Source of the DNA: Tubiluchus corallicola | Taxonomy: Eukaryota; Priapulida; Priapulimorpha; Priapulimorphida; Tubiluchidae | Direction: 5' to 3' | Assembly (NCBI GenBank): GCA_030141605.1 | Contig: JAQGDQ010001576.1 | Location: 1 to 34,084, forward strand | Length of the DNA: 34,084 bases | Shown: positions 21,673 to 31,384 of the stretch, piece by piece | How the letters are laid out: the number at the start of each line of letters is the position of its first letter | Position numbering within the stretch: position 1 is the stretch's first letter | Translations under genes and position numbers: made by a program | The notes under the pieces: model-generated | Seen by the model: only the letters and a program-made list of their open reading frames with translations | Database searches by the model: none | What the model was told of the DNA's origin: nothing

Positions 21673-21894
21673 TTACTTTAAACAGTATCTTGATAAGGGG
21701 TCCGCTAACACATTGTCTTTACCCTTGACATGTACAATAATTAAATCATACTGTTGGAGGAACAGACTCCATCGCAATAAACGTTGATTCTTATTTCTGA
21801 ATCTGTGTAAAAATGTCAATGGATTATGGTCCGTAAATACACCAGTGGGTGAGTGATTACAAGTAACATAAATCTCGAAATGTTGCGTAGCCAA
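21673..21894 (-). mobile_element. Gypsy RNase H fragment
   Basis: Frame of about 70 codons: 'HFEIYVTCNHSPTGVFTDHN', 'FLHRFRNKNQRLLRWSLFL' and 'VHVKGKDNVLADPLSR', a standard end of the Ty3/gypsy RNase H domain (TDHNPL and ADPLSR boxes). It stops about 40 bases before the purine tract. In an intact element the integrase, some 300-400 residues, should lie between here and the LTR; it does not. Confidence 0.85.
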
Positions 21895-22160
21895 ACTGAG
21901 TAAACAACTTCAGTAAAGCATCAACTACTGCTGGAACTGTTATCTTCTTTAAAGGTATATCTTCTGGAAACCTCGTCGTCAGATCCATATTAATAAGAAG
22001 ATGCTGATATCCTGACTTGGTTTTCGGCAGTGGCCCTACACAGTCAATTAGGGTTCTGCTGAATGGTTCCTCAAATATTAGAAGTGGATTAAGTGGAGCT
22101 ATAGGAATTTTCTGGTTTGGTTTGCCCACCATTTGGCAAACATGACAAAAAAAAATCATT
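21895..22160 (-). mobile_element. Gypsy integrase N-terminal fragment, upstream of RNase H
   Basis: On - from about 22150: 'CHVCQMVGKPNQKIPIAPL' (second half of the integrase zinc finger), 'EEPFSRTLIDCVGPLPKTKSG' (core with first catalytic Asp) and 'TTRFPEDIPLKKIT' up to 'LLKLFTQFG'. At about 21896 it breaks directly into the RNase H fragment in another frame. The order INT then RNase H is the reverse of normal gypsy order. The first His pair of the zinc finger is missing. Confidence 0.82.
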
Positions 22161-22597
22161 TCATAATGAGGTGACGCAATCAAATCTACTCGATGAAGTA
22201 TGCGTATGCTCTGTCCTTCAGCAAAAAGTGGAGACACCATCAAAATGTAACTATAAGCCACTATGTCATTTTTACTCCAATCAGACTTCTTTTGGTAAGC
22301 AGTCATTCTGACACTAGTCCAAGCAGGAAATCCAAATAACATGACGCGTGAAACTAAAGGGCTATTCTTGTTGTTCTGTTTTGAGCAGAATTTCCTGTGA
22401 ATCAATCTGACATGCTTTTCAAAACTGGTGATTATAAGAAAGTAAGACATTTTTAAGTAAATTTTAATCGACTTCTTTGCCTTCTGTATTATCAGCAACG
22501 AATCTGTTTTCAACAAGCCAGGCAACCTACTAAAAAACTCACTATATAGTTTCTCGAGGTAAAAGCTAAAACGCCTGTTTACAGACATGATTATTTT
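22161..22597 (-). other. Open but unassigned stretch between GT49 stop and gypsy fragment
   Basis: On - the frame entering the integrase fragment stays open back to 22588, but its residues show no gypsy or other motif I recognise. It begins 10 bases after the GT49 stop codon, so most of it is probably GT49 3' UTR into which the gypsy remnant was inserted. Confidence 0.35.
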
Positions 22598-22941
22598 TCA
22601 TTTCGCTGAGGAATTAAGGTTCCCGTAATGAAAAAAATGGCCTTTTGTAGACAACTTTCTCTTGGATGTCCGTACACAAAATTTTTTCAGAGAAGGTCTG
22701 ATCTTATAGCGTGCTTTCATTTCCTCCATAAACAGATGATGTACGGCAAGATTCTTTTTTAACATGGTGCCATATCTGGCAAAATAAGCTGCTGCATTTG
22801 GCCAAATTCCTTCATGTACCAAAAATGCATTATCCAGTATGTGAAAGTCGTAATCCTGAAAACACATTTCGAGCAGCTGTTGTATTTTGTTGCGACCATG
22901 TCCGCGGAATCGCTCATTGTGCATGGGCTGACTGTTATCAC
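22598..22941 (-). CDS. GT49 glucuronyltransferase (B4GAT1-like), last exon
   Basis: B4GAT1/GT49 enzymes are type II Golgi proteins; B4GAT1 adds beta-1,4-GlcA to xylose in matriglycan priming on dystroglycan. This exon encodes the C-terminal part of the domain: 'PMHNERFRGHGRNKIQQ' (family: ERF..YG..KI), 'EMCFQDYDFHILDNAFLVHE' (family: E....GFDF.VL..GFLVH), then 'FMEEMKARY' near the usual end, plus a roughly 30-residue basic tail and TGA at 22600-22598. The acceptor 'attgtgcag' ends at 22942. Two bases GT complete the codon begun by G at the end of the 30495-30369 exon, giving Gly, so the two exons join in frame. The intron is 7,427 bases. The precise acceptor sugar in this animal is unknown; GT49 families are often expanded in invertebrates. 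Confidence 0.85.
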
Positions 22942-24877
22942 CTGCACAATATAACAAATAACATTATCAACTTACATACACAAATATATACATGTAAATG
23001 ATTACATTTGCATTTACTATTGTAAGTTATAGTTGCAAAGTCTGTCAATAGCATGTTTTAGTAATGTCGGTTTTTGCGTAAAACTTGATTGCTAACATAC
23101 AAAACACTATTACAATAACATACCTTTAATCGATACTGCGGGAAAATAATGCAAACGAACAGAAAATAGCAACCAAGTTCTCTGAACAGGGGAGAGATAA
23201 TTTAATAAGCTAAATGAGATGGTTTGTAGTATGTTTCGAAACACTCACAATCTTTTTAATCATTTGGTGTTGGTGTCAAGCAATTTCATCCAGCATTCTA
23301 TAATTATTTGTTTTCTTTTCGCATTTTTACAAACATGCATTTTCTGAAAGTGTTTAAAACGAAGCCAGCCTTAGTCATGTGACCTAAGCTTTAGTAGTAT
23401 ACGCCACCTGTCAATCACAATTGTTTTTACACGTAGTTAGATTTTCTGTTGCCGCTATGCTGATTATGCCGTTTGGTGATACTTGCATTGCTTTGTTTAT
23501 TTTGTTACAATTTAGCAGACACTAGTTGTATTTTCAAGCCAAAGTTGTCACCAGTAAATGTAAGTCACCATCTACTTTAATAATTAGTTAATAGTTTAAA
23601 TTGGTTAGAATTGCCTCAGATCTCTAGAATCATGAAATAATAATTTGTGTTTCAGTCTTCTTAAATCTAATTATTTATTTTGTCTAAATAGTAATAAGCT
23701 TTAGCACATTCTTAAGCACTTTTTGTGATCTGTTATTTTAATAAATTGCAGGTCTATCGCGCTGCTCAATACTGATTGTTGCCGTTTCTTTGCCTGGACT
23801 GTGCGCATCCACATTTGGCGTCTTTTTGGTAGTTTAGGGCGTTATTTTAAAAGTTCTTGATTTATCTTACCTGATGTCGCCCACAATCAGGAATGCTTTT
23901 GAGCTTACAGGTGGTTGGAGATTCACTTATCATATATTATGCTGCTATTGCTGCCCTGGCCGCTGCTGCTGCTGCTTGTAAAACTTCAGGCTTTTACAAT
24001 TTGCAAAAAGCTAACCTGAAGTTTTTGACAAGTTATAGGCGAAATAAGTTAATTTGCTGCAAAATCTCAGTGACGGCTACATAGGTGGTTGACTTTTGGT
24101 CTGCTCTGCTTTTATGTTCTGTATTCTGTAACCGAGTTATTAAATTTCTATTTTTTTTTGGTTTCTTGTTGTTCAGATGAAACTGCTGGTATGTTTTGTT
24201 GAGGGTTGCAGTCGCTTAGGTGCTTAGGCATCGGTATCATTTAACTAACCAGATAAAGTTAGTTTACTTAGTTTAAGCTAATTGAGTAAAGATACAGCAC
24301 ACGTTTTCGTTGTACATTTGAGTATCTAACCAACTGTTTTCAACCACCATTTGAGCACTTGCAGCCATTCTGTGAACCTCGTCTGACTATTGCTGGGCTG
24401 CACACGTTACTATATGTTAACTTGAATAACTTGAGCCAAAGGGTAAAGCCTTTAAGCCGATATGATTTGGTTACTGAAATATCCTTAATATCCTATAGTT
24501 ACATTACTGTAACGCAAACATAGGTATAATATACTATTATCTGGATATTCACATCAACTTTGAGGAAGCACAATGCCTGTCAGAACAATAGTGAGACACA
24601 ATGGGAAAACAATGCGCCAATCGACCACTTGCATTTGGGGGCTTTTGATGCTGGTCTTAATTTTTTAGCTTTGTAATGATAGCATCTACTAAGAGGTGAG
24701 TTCTTGTTAATTTCTTATAAAACATCGAAGTAAAAATATCATAGTGCAATATGCTAGGCAATTATAACGTAACACTTATGCTGTGTTACACAAATGTAAA
24801 ACCAGGCTATTATAGTAAGTAAATGCACAAATATGTGATGTTATTCTGTTTGTTTATATATAGCTTCATAGCTGGGA
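22942..24877. other. GT49 intron, proximal part; nothing coding seen
   Basis: AT-rich intron sequence with no recognisable element. One 62-codon + frame at 23893-24084 is a translation of a GCT-rich run and is not credible. It contains an imperfect hairpin at 23981-24023 (arms 'aaacttcaggcttt' and 'aaaagctaacctgaagttt'). Confidence 0.5.
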
Positions 24878-25280
24878 GAAGTCGAAGTGCTACGTTATAA
24901 TGCTGAGGAAGTACTTCTTGTTCTAGAAGAAGAAGAAAATTTGGAAGCCGTCAGAATATATATACGTTGAACCACCAGACACAGCAGAAATCACCGATGA
25001 AGAATCCAGATGTGAGGATGAAGGGGCTGCCATGGACAACTTGTCGCGCTCCAGGTGAAGTTCTGAGGTTCTGGGCCAAGGCAAACGGCTAGGTGGTGAA
25101 TTCAATAATGGGATTCCAGAGATGGAAAACCACCAACTGAAAACTGTGTGGCCCCATAAAGCAACTGCCTTTAAAGATAAGCCATTTCCAAATTTTAATA
25201 CGATTGCGATTGCGATTGCGATACTCGACTCTCTCCACCTATCAGAGGCGGGCACCTTTATAGGGTGCAAAGTCTATTCT
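24878..25280 (+). mobile_element. piggyBac (PGBD-like) transposase N-terminal remnant
   Basis: In shifting + frames: 'NAEEVLLVLEEEENLEAV' around 24898-24950, then 'YVEPPDTAEITDEESRCEDE' with 'MDNLSRS' after it (24962-25054), then 'KATAFKDKPFPNFNT' near 25160-25200. The run 'EPPD...lTDEES..EDEG...DNL' is the characteristic acidic N-terminal leader of piggyBac-derived transposases in animals. A frameshift at about 24965 and a TGA at about 25055 break it, and the catalytic DDD domain is absent. I saw no TTAA-flanked inverted termini. Confidence 0.6.
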
Positions 25281-25289
25281 TCTATAACG

Positions 25290-26210
25290 CTGATCTTTTA
25301 GTTGTCTTTTCCAAGTTTAATGTCTTTATTTGTCTTTATCCTGCATTCCATACATTCGTTCACTAGATTTCTAATTTCTAGCAATCCTTCCTTTTCACTG
25401 TTCATTAATACATCTGAGTTCAAATTTTTATCATATCATAAACTTTAATCATATTCAGTCTTATTTTCAATATATCTTTAGCCTCTTCTGGCTTCTAGAT
25501 TCTGTGTCTATGTAATTTAGTCGTTTCCACTCGTTATGCCTTAAAAATCTTAATTTAGTGCTGCTCCTGCATTTTTCTGCACATTCATTCTTTATACAAC
25601 ATTCAATCTTGTTATTTATTTATTTCTTCCATTCAGACTTTTTCATGACCTTCACCATTTCCTTATTAGCATCTATGGTATATTTTTTTTTGCAGCCTCA
25701 ACTACTTCATTATACCATGACCTTCTATGTACACTGTTTATTTGCATTTCGAGTACCTCTGATGCTAATCTCTTTGGTTTACTAATCAGTAAATTCCGAT
25801 AGAACATCAACCTCCTATAATTTACTTTATGTTTCAGAGGCCATATGCCTATTTCAGTTACTAATCCCCAGTATGGCATTGATTCACTAAGACTAAATAA
25901 GGTTTTTAAAGCATTTGCTTGAGTCATTTCTAATTTCTCCCAATCAGTTCTTGTCAAATTTGACCATGTCTCAGAACTATTTTGCACTGCACTCACTGAA
26001 AGAAGCTCGTACAGCATTAGTTTCACCCCTATTGAGCAATCTCCCACTTTCAGCTCACCTCCTATTTTATTGATGTAACAAATTATCATTTTATTTTTCC
26101 CAGTTCGCTTTCCCACCATTGTTTCATAACTACATTTTGTATTAATCCAATCTCCCAAACATTCCTCTGCTTCCTTAACCTCTCTGTTCCTTAGTGACTC
26201 ACATAATTCG
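25290..26210 (-). mobile_element. LINE pol C-terminal fragment, pseudogenised
   Basis: On - from 26210: 'ESLRNREVKEAEECLGDWIN', 'NKIGGELKVGDCSIGVKLML', 'SETWSNLTRTDWEKLEMTQ', 'LSESMPYWGLVTEIGIWPLK' and 'RRLMFYRNLLISKP' (26158-25673). This is the conserved region after the RT palm in many animal LINEs (E.W..L...D...LE..Q, then P.wGL..E.G..P...). A stop follows 'KKNIP', and further LINE-like residues run on to about 25300 with several stops. It lies inside the GT49 intron in the same orientation as the gene. Confidence 0.75.
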
Positions 26211-27057
26211 GGAATATATATTAGTTCTCATATATTGTGTTTTCTGTATTGTATACGATGTTTCCTGAGCTAAACTTTGTCAAATATCGCAAACTTTCGG
26301 TTAAAGTACAGTTTTTTAGCAATGAGTCAAATTTGAAGAAATAATGTTTACAATTGCTGCTAACAATAGTGCGCTAGATGTATTGGCAAGTATGTAAAAT
26401 TTCGTCCAACGACTGGAAATGATTAGAAGTAATTGTGTGAAATATTTTGTGCCTGTTCAGGACATAACTGTTGATAAAACAGTGATAGAGAATTGTCATA
26501 GACACGGGTGTAAACAATGCATTTGTGAAGCCAACTAGATTTGGACTGAACATACATGCCTACATCTGTTACAAGTACACAATGTGGTACTGATCGTTTT
26601 GACAAAAAAAAACACGAACAGATACCGAATTGGAAAAAGAGGAAAAAAGTAATGGTTTTCAATTTTTAGCTATCTGACTGATGTTTGTGTATATCAGATG
26701 GCTTCAGGAAAAGGACTGAGCTCGGGTCACGTGTTCTCCGTGAGTTTAAACGAATAAACAGGAAACACTAAACAGACAGTTCGTAATTTACTAACATGTC
26801 AGGTTAATCACTTCTGCCAATTTCATCACCAAGCATTTGGGTTTATTATGGGGCAATTCTCCTATAGGACTCGATTATTCTGCTAAATATAATCATCGAG
26901 TTGTTAATCGTACAACGTTTAACAAACTTTGAATTTGAAAAATTAAACACACGGATGCTGTGCAAATCATACAATATATTATTATATACAATATATACAG
27001 GAGAAAATAATACCTACTGGGCCCAGATTTAACAAGTAACAAGGAGTCTACTCATGT
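26211..27057. other. GT49 intron; nothing recognised
   Basis: No coding pattern, tandem repeat or element terminus that I can support. Confidence 0.5.
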
Positions 27058-27330
27058 TTATATGTAGTTCCTGATGGTCAGCTCTTCTAGGATGCACCCA
27101 GGACGGTTCACAGTCCCAAATCCACTGGAATAAGGCGGATTTTCCACCATGTAGCCAATACATAAGTCCTTACATGCCACAAGTAATCTGGAATCGTAAT
27201 CATATCCCCGCAGCTCCCCTACCGCCGAATAGCGTAACCAGGATGCTGCGGACACCACCACTATGTGAACACTCCACCAATGCTCTGAAAGTTTCAGAAT
27301 CCCTCACAGGGTGGGCTGTCCAAGAGCCCC
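27058..27330 (-). other. Unidentified protein-like stretch
   Basis: An open frame on - without ATG contains 'ILKLSEHWWSVHIVVVSAAS' followed by 'WLRYSAVGELRGYDYDSRLL' and 'GYMVENPPYSSGFGTVNRPG', then stops at 27058. Its composition (Trp, Cys, Gly, Pro, Tyr) is protein-like rather than AT-noise, and the local base composition is less AT-rich than its surroundings. I do not recognise the family. It could be a fossil exon or part of an unlisted element inside the GT49 intron; chance is not excluded. Confidence 0.3.
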
Positions 27331-27820
27331 TTTAATTGAAGAACCATGAAAAGGCAATTACCTCACTGCCGAGACATGCTGGTGCTACGTAAACATTGTC
27401 GATTCAACATTGTGCATTTAACAATTGTCTCTCACGGGACATCAGCTGAATTTTGCCATTAAGGCCAAAATAAAAATTATAGACAAAACGTGTCTCAAAC
27501 TTGTGACGAACAGAAGAAAGGTACCAACTATGTCGACCAGGTAAAATGGCCCGGATAAACATCCGGTCAACAGAAATGACCTTGTATATAATGCATAGTA
27601 TCCAATGGCTTCTAAACTGTTAAAAAATCTTGTAGTGATGAATGGGCCCTGTATATCGGCCAGTTAGCAAGCGGTCGTGGATCGCATGGCCGTGACAACC
27701 TAGTTCACGTGTTCTTTTTTGTGCGCTGTGTGAGGTTTGGATTTTCTTGTAGGATAAAAGGAATTCAGTTTGGGCGAGCACCTTATATATTTGTTAGGCT
27801 GCACACCTAATAATTTTACA
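27331..27820. other. GT49 intron; nothing recognised
   Basis: A small perfect hairpin (CCGGAT...ATCCGG near 27551-27566) is the only structure noticed. Confidence 0.45.
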
Positions 27821-29442
27821 TCTATACTCTTATATTAATATTCTTGGTATCTTAATTTATTTATATATAAGATTCGAGGCTACAGCCCGGACGAGGGCAC
27901 CATTTGCGGCGATCTATATATCAAACGAAAGGTCTCGATCTAGTGTCGTGCCATTGATGGTTTATTTTTCGAATTGGGCCCACCGCGAGGAAGGGGAGGC
28001 GAAAAACCTCCAAAAATGGCCATTTTTCGGCCGTTTTTGCAAAAGTTATACGGCTGAGATGTAGAGAACGGGAATGGGCCGAGAGGGGTGCTGGATATGG
28101 ATAGATAGCCCGTTCAGCGGTGGGTGTAGTAGGCATATTTAGAATTCGCGAGAGGGCCAGGGCGCCCCGCAACAGGCGTTTTCCCGGACCCAACTCGCTT
28201 TTTTTTCGAAATTTCGGCCAAACGGCCTGCGGAAAAAACGTTCTAGCGGCGCCTAGTGGGACTCTAGGAAGGAGATATGGGGCTCTTTACAAAGAGGAAG
28301 GACAGGGCTACACGATGATGTGGACTATATGTTAGGACAGGTCCACCGAGAGGAGTATCGACGAGTTAATTAGATGTTCCATTTTTCGCAATTTTCGCTT
28401 AGAAAACTACTGACGCAAAGGCATTGTTGCGACGTCATCCATTGTATTCTGTCTATAATCTTATAGCTTTAATTCAGTAAAAAGCTACAGGCTTTGTGTT
28501 AAAAATGAGGACTAGGTAGAATGTTCGCGTGTTATTGATTATACGTGGTTTTTTACGCAAAATCTTTTGCTATTTGCTATTTATTATATTATAGCACATA
28601 GTTTCAACTTTGTGAAAAATGTTTGGAATGGTTTTGTTGTAATGCTGTGCTGTTGGTGCTTGTGCTATATGTGTCGTCATCATTGCCACCATCATTATCA
28701 TCATCATCAACATCGTGATCACCACGTGAGGTGGTGGATTTGATGTGGTGTGGTGCTTTGTGTGTTGTGCTATGGATGGTGTGGTGGGGTGATAGGGTGT
28801 GTGGGGTGTGGTGTGGGTAGTGTGGTATGGAGTGGGTGGCGTGGTGTGTGGGTGGGTGTTGTGGTGCAGTGTGGTGTTATGGTGTGGTGCAGTGCAGTGT
28901 GATGTGATGTGGTGGAGTATTATGGTGTGGGTGATGTGGTGTGGTGTGGTGTGTGGGTGGTGCGATGTGGTGTGGTGCAGTGGTATGGTGTGGTGCAGTG
29001 ATATGTGATGTGGTGGAGTCGTATGGTGTGGGTGGTGTGGTGTGGTGTGTGGGTGGTGCGGTGTGCTGCAGTGGTATGGTGTGGTGCGGTGTGGTGTGGT
29101 GGAGTGGTATGGTGTGGGTGGTGTGGTGTGGTGCAGTGTGGTGTTATGGTGTGGTGCAGTGTGGTGTGCAGTGTGATGTGGTGGAGTATTATGGTGTGGG
29201 TGGTGTGGTGTGGTGTGTGAGTGGTGCAGTGGTATGGTGTGGTGTGATGTGGTGGAGTGGTATGGTGTGGGTGGTGTGGTGTGTACGTGGTATGGTGTGG
29301 TGCGGTGCGGTGTGGTGGTATTGTGTGGTGCGATGAGGTGGAGTGGTATGGTGTGGTGCAGTGTGGTGTGATGAGGTGGAGTTGTGTGGTGTGGGTTGTG
29401 TGTTGATTTGTGCACAAAATTCTTTTTGTGGGGTTTGGCTAG
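27821..29442 (+). mobile_element. Helitron-like element H1 with embedded GT satellite
   Basis: The 5' end TC at 27821 follows A. Shared family sequence runs from 'attaatattcttggtat' and 'ataagattcgaggctaca' to 'acgcaaaatcttttgc' at about 28557-28572. There the terminator is decayed (CTATT where CTAG is expected). A second family-type terminator lies at 29413-29442: stem CACAAAA/TTTTGTG, then 'gggtttgg', then CTAG. Between the two lie about 850 bases including the GTGGT satellite. No Rep/helicase gene is present, so it is non-autonomous. Frames inside it (e.g. 28193-27921) are not genes. The alternative is a separate 3' fragment of another family member at 29403-29442. Confidence 0.7.
28731..29402 (+). 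repeat. GTGGT-rich satellite with loose higher-order period
   Basis: About 670 bases of strand-biased (G/T on +) repeats built from 'gtgtggtg' words. Landmark 'gtggagt' recurs at about 28913, 29013, 29099, 29180, 29251, 29339 and 29378, so units of roughly 70-100 bases exist but drift. It begins at a small palindrome, CACCAC-gtgag-GTGGTG (28720-28736), where strand bias flips from C/A-rich to G/T-rich. Long His/Pro/Thr frames on - are satellite translations. Confidence 0.9.
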
Positions 29443-30182
29443 TCTATATATTAATATTCTTGGTATGGGCTTAATATATATATAAGATTCGAGGATACAG
29501 CTTGGACGACGGCACCATTTATCAAACGAAAGGTCTCGAGCTAGTGTCGTGCCATTGAGGGTTTATTTTTCGAATCGGGCCCACCGGGACGAATGGGGGC
29601 CGAAAAACCTCCAAAAATGGCAATTTTTCAGCCGTTTTTTGCAAATCTTATACCTCTTATTTCTGAAGAACTGGAATGGGCCGGTGCTGGCTATGGATAG
29701 ATTGCCCAATCAGCGATGGGTGTCATAGGCATATTTAGAATTCGCGAGAGGGCCACAACGGGCGTTTTCCTGGACCCGACTCGCGACTTTTTTTCGAAAT
29801 TTTGACCAAACAGCATGCCGAAAAAGGTTCTGGCGGCGCCTGGTGGGACTCTTGAAGGGAGATATATGGCTCCTTAGAAAGAGGAAGAACAGTACTACAC
29901 AATGATATGGGCTATATTTTAGGACACGTCCACTGCAAGGAGTATCGACGAGTTAATTAGATGTTCTATTTTTGGCAATTTTTGCTTAGAAAACTGCTGA
30001 CGCAAAGCCATTGTTGTGACGTCATCCATTATACTCTGACTATAATCTTATAACTTTAATTCAGTAAAAGCTGCCGCTGCTGGCTTTGCATTAGATAAAC
30101 AGACAAACACTAGGTAGGATGTTCGCGTATTATTGATTCTACATGTATTTATACGCAAAATTTTTTGCGGGGCCTTTGCTAG
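29443..30182 (+). mobile_element. Helitron-like element H2, 740 bp
   Basis: Starts with TC at 29443, immediately after the CTAG of H1. Family core from 'ataagattcgagg' follows, with about 80 percent or better resemblance to H1 by eye. It ends with a perfect hairpin CGCAAAA/TTTTGCG (30154-30169), nine bases, and CTAG at 30179-30182, followed by T. TC start, 3' hairpin about 10 bases before CTAG and A^T insertion are the hallmarks of Helitrons. It carries no transposase, so it depends on an element elsewhere. Confidence 0.78.
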
Positions 30183-30368
30183 TCAATGAATTTGTTTCAA
30201 ATTTCATTTGCTGTACAGGCATAAATTCAGTCCAAGATATCTTTTTCTTAAGTAAGTATTATAATTATTGTGCAGAAGCCATTTACACAGCACCGCTAAA
30301 CGTTCTCATTTTCACACAGTCTTTATCAAAGTCATTTCTTATTAAAATTACAATTGTCAATCACTTAC

Positions 30369-30495
30369 CAATGTAGACGGGCTCCCACACAGGAGGAATC
30401 CATTTACCAATAAAAAAGACATTTAGTCCTCTGGAAACGTTTATTTTTGTCCACAGATTCAAAAATGGGATGACATGGCATTCAGGGCATACCTT
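30369..30495 (-). CDS. GT49 glucuronyltransferase (B4GAT1-like), penultimate exon
   Basis: A 127-base exon bounded on - by acceptor 'cactttcttgcag' (ending 30496) and donor 'gtaagtga' (30368-30361). Phase 0 at its start, it encodes 42 residues plus one base: 'KVCPECHVIPFLNLWTKI', then 'GLNVFFIGKWIPPVWEPVYI'. The W.PPVWEP.YIG block immediately precedes the ERF..G motif in GT49 proteins, and the last exon (22941-22598) supplies exactly that after an in-frame phase-1 join. Earlier exons (N-terminus, DxD-type donor site) must lie beyond 34084 or in sequence I could not read. The exon sits in only 440 bases between the 3' ends of Helitron-like elements H2 and H3. Confidence 0.82.
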
Positions 30496-30621
30496 CTGCA
30501 AGAAAGTGAATTTAAAAAGATGACCAGATACTTTATATGTAGCTAAAATTAATCAAAACATTTATATATCAAACAAATTTATTCTGCAAATTTATATAGA
30601 GATATTGCATTAATATAATTA

Positions 30622-31384
30622 CTAGCAAAGGCCCCGCAAAAAATGTTGCTTATAAATCCTCTTATAATCAAAAATATGCGAACATCCTGCCTAGTGTTCG
30701 TTTATTTACCTAAACGCAAAGCCAGTAGCAGGTTTTATTGAATTAAAGTTATAAGATTACAGACGGAGTATAAAGGATGACGTCAGAACAATGGCTGCAG
30801 TTTGCGTCAGCAGTTTTATAAGCGAAAATTGCCGAAAACAGAACATCTAACTAACTCGTCGTCACTCCTCTTGGTAGACCTGCGCTAAAATATAGCCCAC
30901 ATCATCGTGTAGCCCTGTTCTGGCTCTTTCTAATGAGCTATATATCTACTTCCGAGAGTCCCACCAGGCGCGCTAGAACGTTTTATCCAGATGCTGTGTG
31001 ACCAAAATTTCGAAAAAGTCGTGAGTTTTGTCCGGGAAAACGTCCGTTACGGGACACCGCGACCCTCTCGCAAATTATGCCTACTACACCCACCACTGAA
31101 CGGGCTATCTATCCATAGCCAGCACCACCCATGGCCCGTTCCCATTCTCCAGACCTCAGACGTATAACTTTTGCAAAAAACGACCGAAAAATGGCCATTT
31201 TTGGAGGTTTTTCGCCCCCCGTTCATCCCGGTGGGCCCGATTAAAAAAATAAACCCCCAATGGCATGACACAATATAGAGACCTTTCGTTTGATATATAG
31301 ATCCCCGCAAATGGTGCCCTGGTCGGAGCTGTAGCCTCGAATCTTATATATATATATAACATACTAAGAGAATTAATATACAGA
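30622..31384 (-). mobile_element. Helitron-like element H3, 763 bp
   Basis: Read on -: TC at 31384-31383, 'tgtatattaattctcttagt', 'ataagattcgaggctaca', the family body, and CTAG at 30625-30622 followed by T. The terminal hairpin is imperfect (GCAACA against TTTTTTGC). It is full length for the family and oriented against H1/H2. Confidence 0.77.

Noticed and set aside
21673-22588. Single 243-codon protein ending in an integrase domain
   Set aside because: The N-terminal half has no homology pattern and starts 10 bases after the GT49 stop; the frame is a chance fusion of 3' UTR and gypsy fragment.
27921-28335. Frames within Helitron-like H1 and the matching one in H3
   Set aside because: They are not conserved in frame among the family copies and lie in non-coding element body.
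28570-29417. Long His/Pro/Thr-rich frames on - (up to 281 codons) and Trp/Val-rich frames on +
   Set aside because: They are translations of the GTGGT satellite in several frames; repeats without stops give long frames by composition alone.
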